Origin: JBFLYZ01 sp040756415
GTDB taxonomy: Bacteria; Bacteroidota; Bacteroidia; JADZBD01
DNA length: 59,250 nt
Assembly (NCBI GenBank): GCA_040756415.1
Contig: JBFLYZ010000018.1
Coordinates: 1-59,250 of the forward strand
Reading direction: 5' to 3'
This document shows, in pieces, positions 59,150 to 59,250 of this stretch (positions are counted from its first letter, which is position 1; the number at the start of each line of letters is the position of its first letter). The notes below the pieces were generated by a model. That model had not been told where the DNA came from. It was given only the letters and a program-made list of their open reading frames with translations, and ran no database searches. Made by a program: the position numbers and the translations under genes.

Positions 59150-59250
59150 ACGCGTGTGCTTTGCTTACCCTCAGTTCCGGAACAATGACAAAAGTTTTAT
59201 AAAAAGGTTGCAAAGAAAAGTATTTCAAATCCACTTCTCCAAAAATTTCG
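59150..59250 (-). promoter_or_regulatory. Upstream region of topA
   Basis: The last 101 bases are AT-rich and should hold the topA promoter. The best -7 candidate, AACTTTTG, has one mismatch to TAnnTTTG. No gene was seen. Confidence 0.3.

Noticed and set aside
1..59250. tRNA, rRNA, CRISPR array, insertion sequence or prophage
   Set aside because: No cloverleaf-like segment in intergenic DNA, no regularly spaced direct repeats, and no transposase, integrase or phage gene was found.

Overview
The window comes from a Bacteroidota chromosome, probably a free-living or gliding-type member whose order cannot be fixed from sequence alone. The evidence is the complete type IX secretion/gliding core (porP/sprF-gldK-gldL-gldM-gldN plus a second gldN-like gene), several secreted proteins with T9SS C-terminal sorting domains, and -7 boxes of the Bacteroidota type TAnnTTTG. 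Lineage-typical proteins support this: an E1 alpha/beta fusion, DUF3822, DUF3078, a GH3 family protein, a PorE-like OmpA protein and a bifunctional HisB. It is dense housekeeping DNA. No tRNA, rRNA, IS element, prophage or CRISPR array was seen, and no gene-free stretch exceeds 300 bases.

Layout. 0-4.9 kb: a T9SS cargo protein, the fused E1 of a 2-oxoacid dehydrogenase, murQ and a conserved unknown. 4.9-10.5 kb (minus): mnmD, a Cys/His hydrolase-like protein and a NUDIX enzyme in one overlapping run; then a TPR protein with a PorE-like TPR/propeller/OmpA protein; then a small secreted protein. 10.6-14 kb (plus): an M42 aminopeptidase, then a GH3 acyl-amido synthetase overlapping a LysE exporter. 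14-18.2 kb (minus): a lipoprotein, T9SS cargo, a MazG-like pyrophosphohydrolase with a Skp-like chaperone, and an unusual protein joining a CxxC head to a T9SS tail. 18.3-23.9 kb: prfA-pyrF, an MltF-like transglycosylase, a CoA-type NUDIX and small secreted or membrane proteins. 24-27.2 kb: a WG-repeat protein facing a repeat lipoprotein. 27.3-33.9 kb: icd, a small protein resembling the last domain of GldM, a RecD-like helicase, and the overlapping run DUF3822-rsmD-coaD-thioredoxin-like.

33.9-41.5 kb (minus): a complete histidine operon hisGDCBHAF(IE), preceded by a readable attenuator. A promoter (TTG-N19-TACATTTG) drives a 14-residue leader peptide with five His codons, followed by an antiterminator arm and a strong intrinsic terminator. 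Directly upstream on the same strand is a two-gene unit: an ArsR repressor with a CxC motif and a 43-residue protein with 14 cysteines that resembles a metallothionein. The arsR -7 box is framed by an inverted repeat that looks like its operator. 41.5-46.2 kb: a 3-methyladenine glycosylase, an ABC-F ATPase, DUF983, a YdjM-like membrane protein and DUF2461.

46.2-54.5 kb (minus): the T9SS motor operon. It has a promoter before porP, a 15-bp hairpin between porP and gldK, a terminator after gldN, and then a gldO-like second copy with its own perfect Shine-Dalgarno. Upstream lies an arginase-fold protein that has lost half its metal ligands. 54.6-59.2 kb: DUF3078, a SpoIIAA-like protein, a lone PAS domain and topA.

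The strongest candidates for something little described are the his attenuator, the ArsR/Cys-rich mini-operon next to it, the RNA structures in the gld operon, and the free-standing GldM-like domain.
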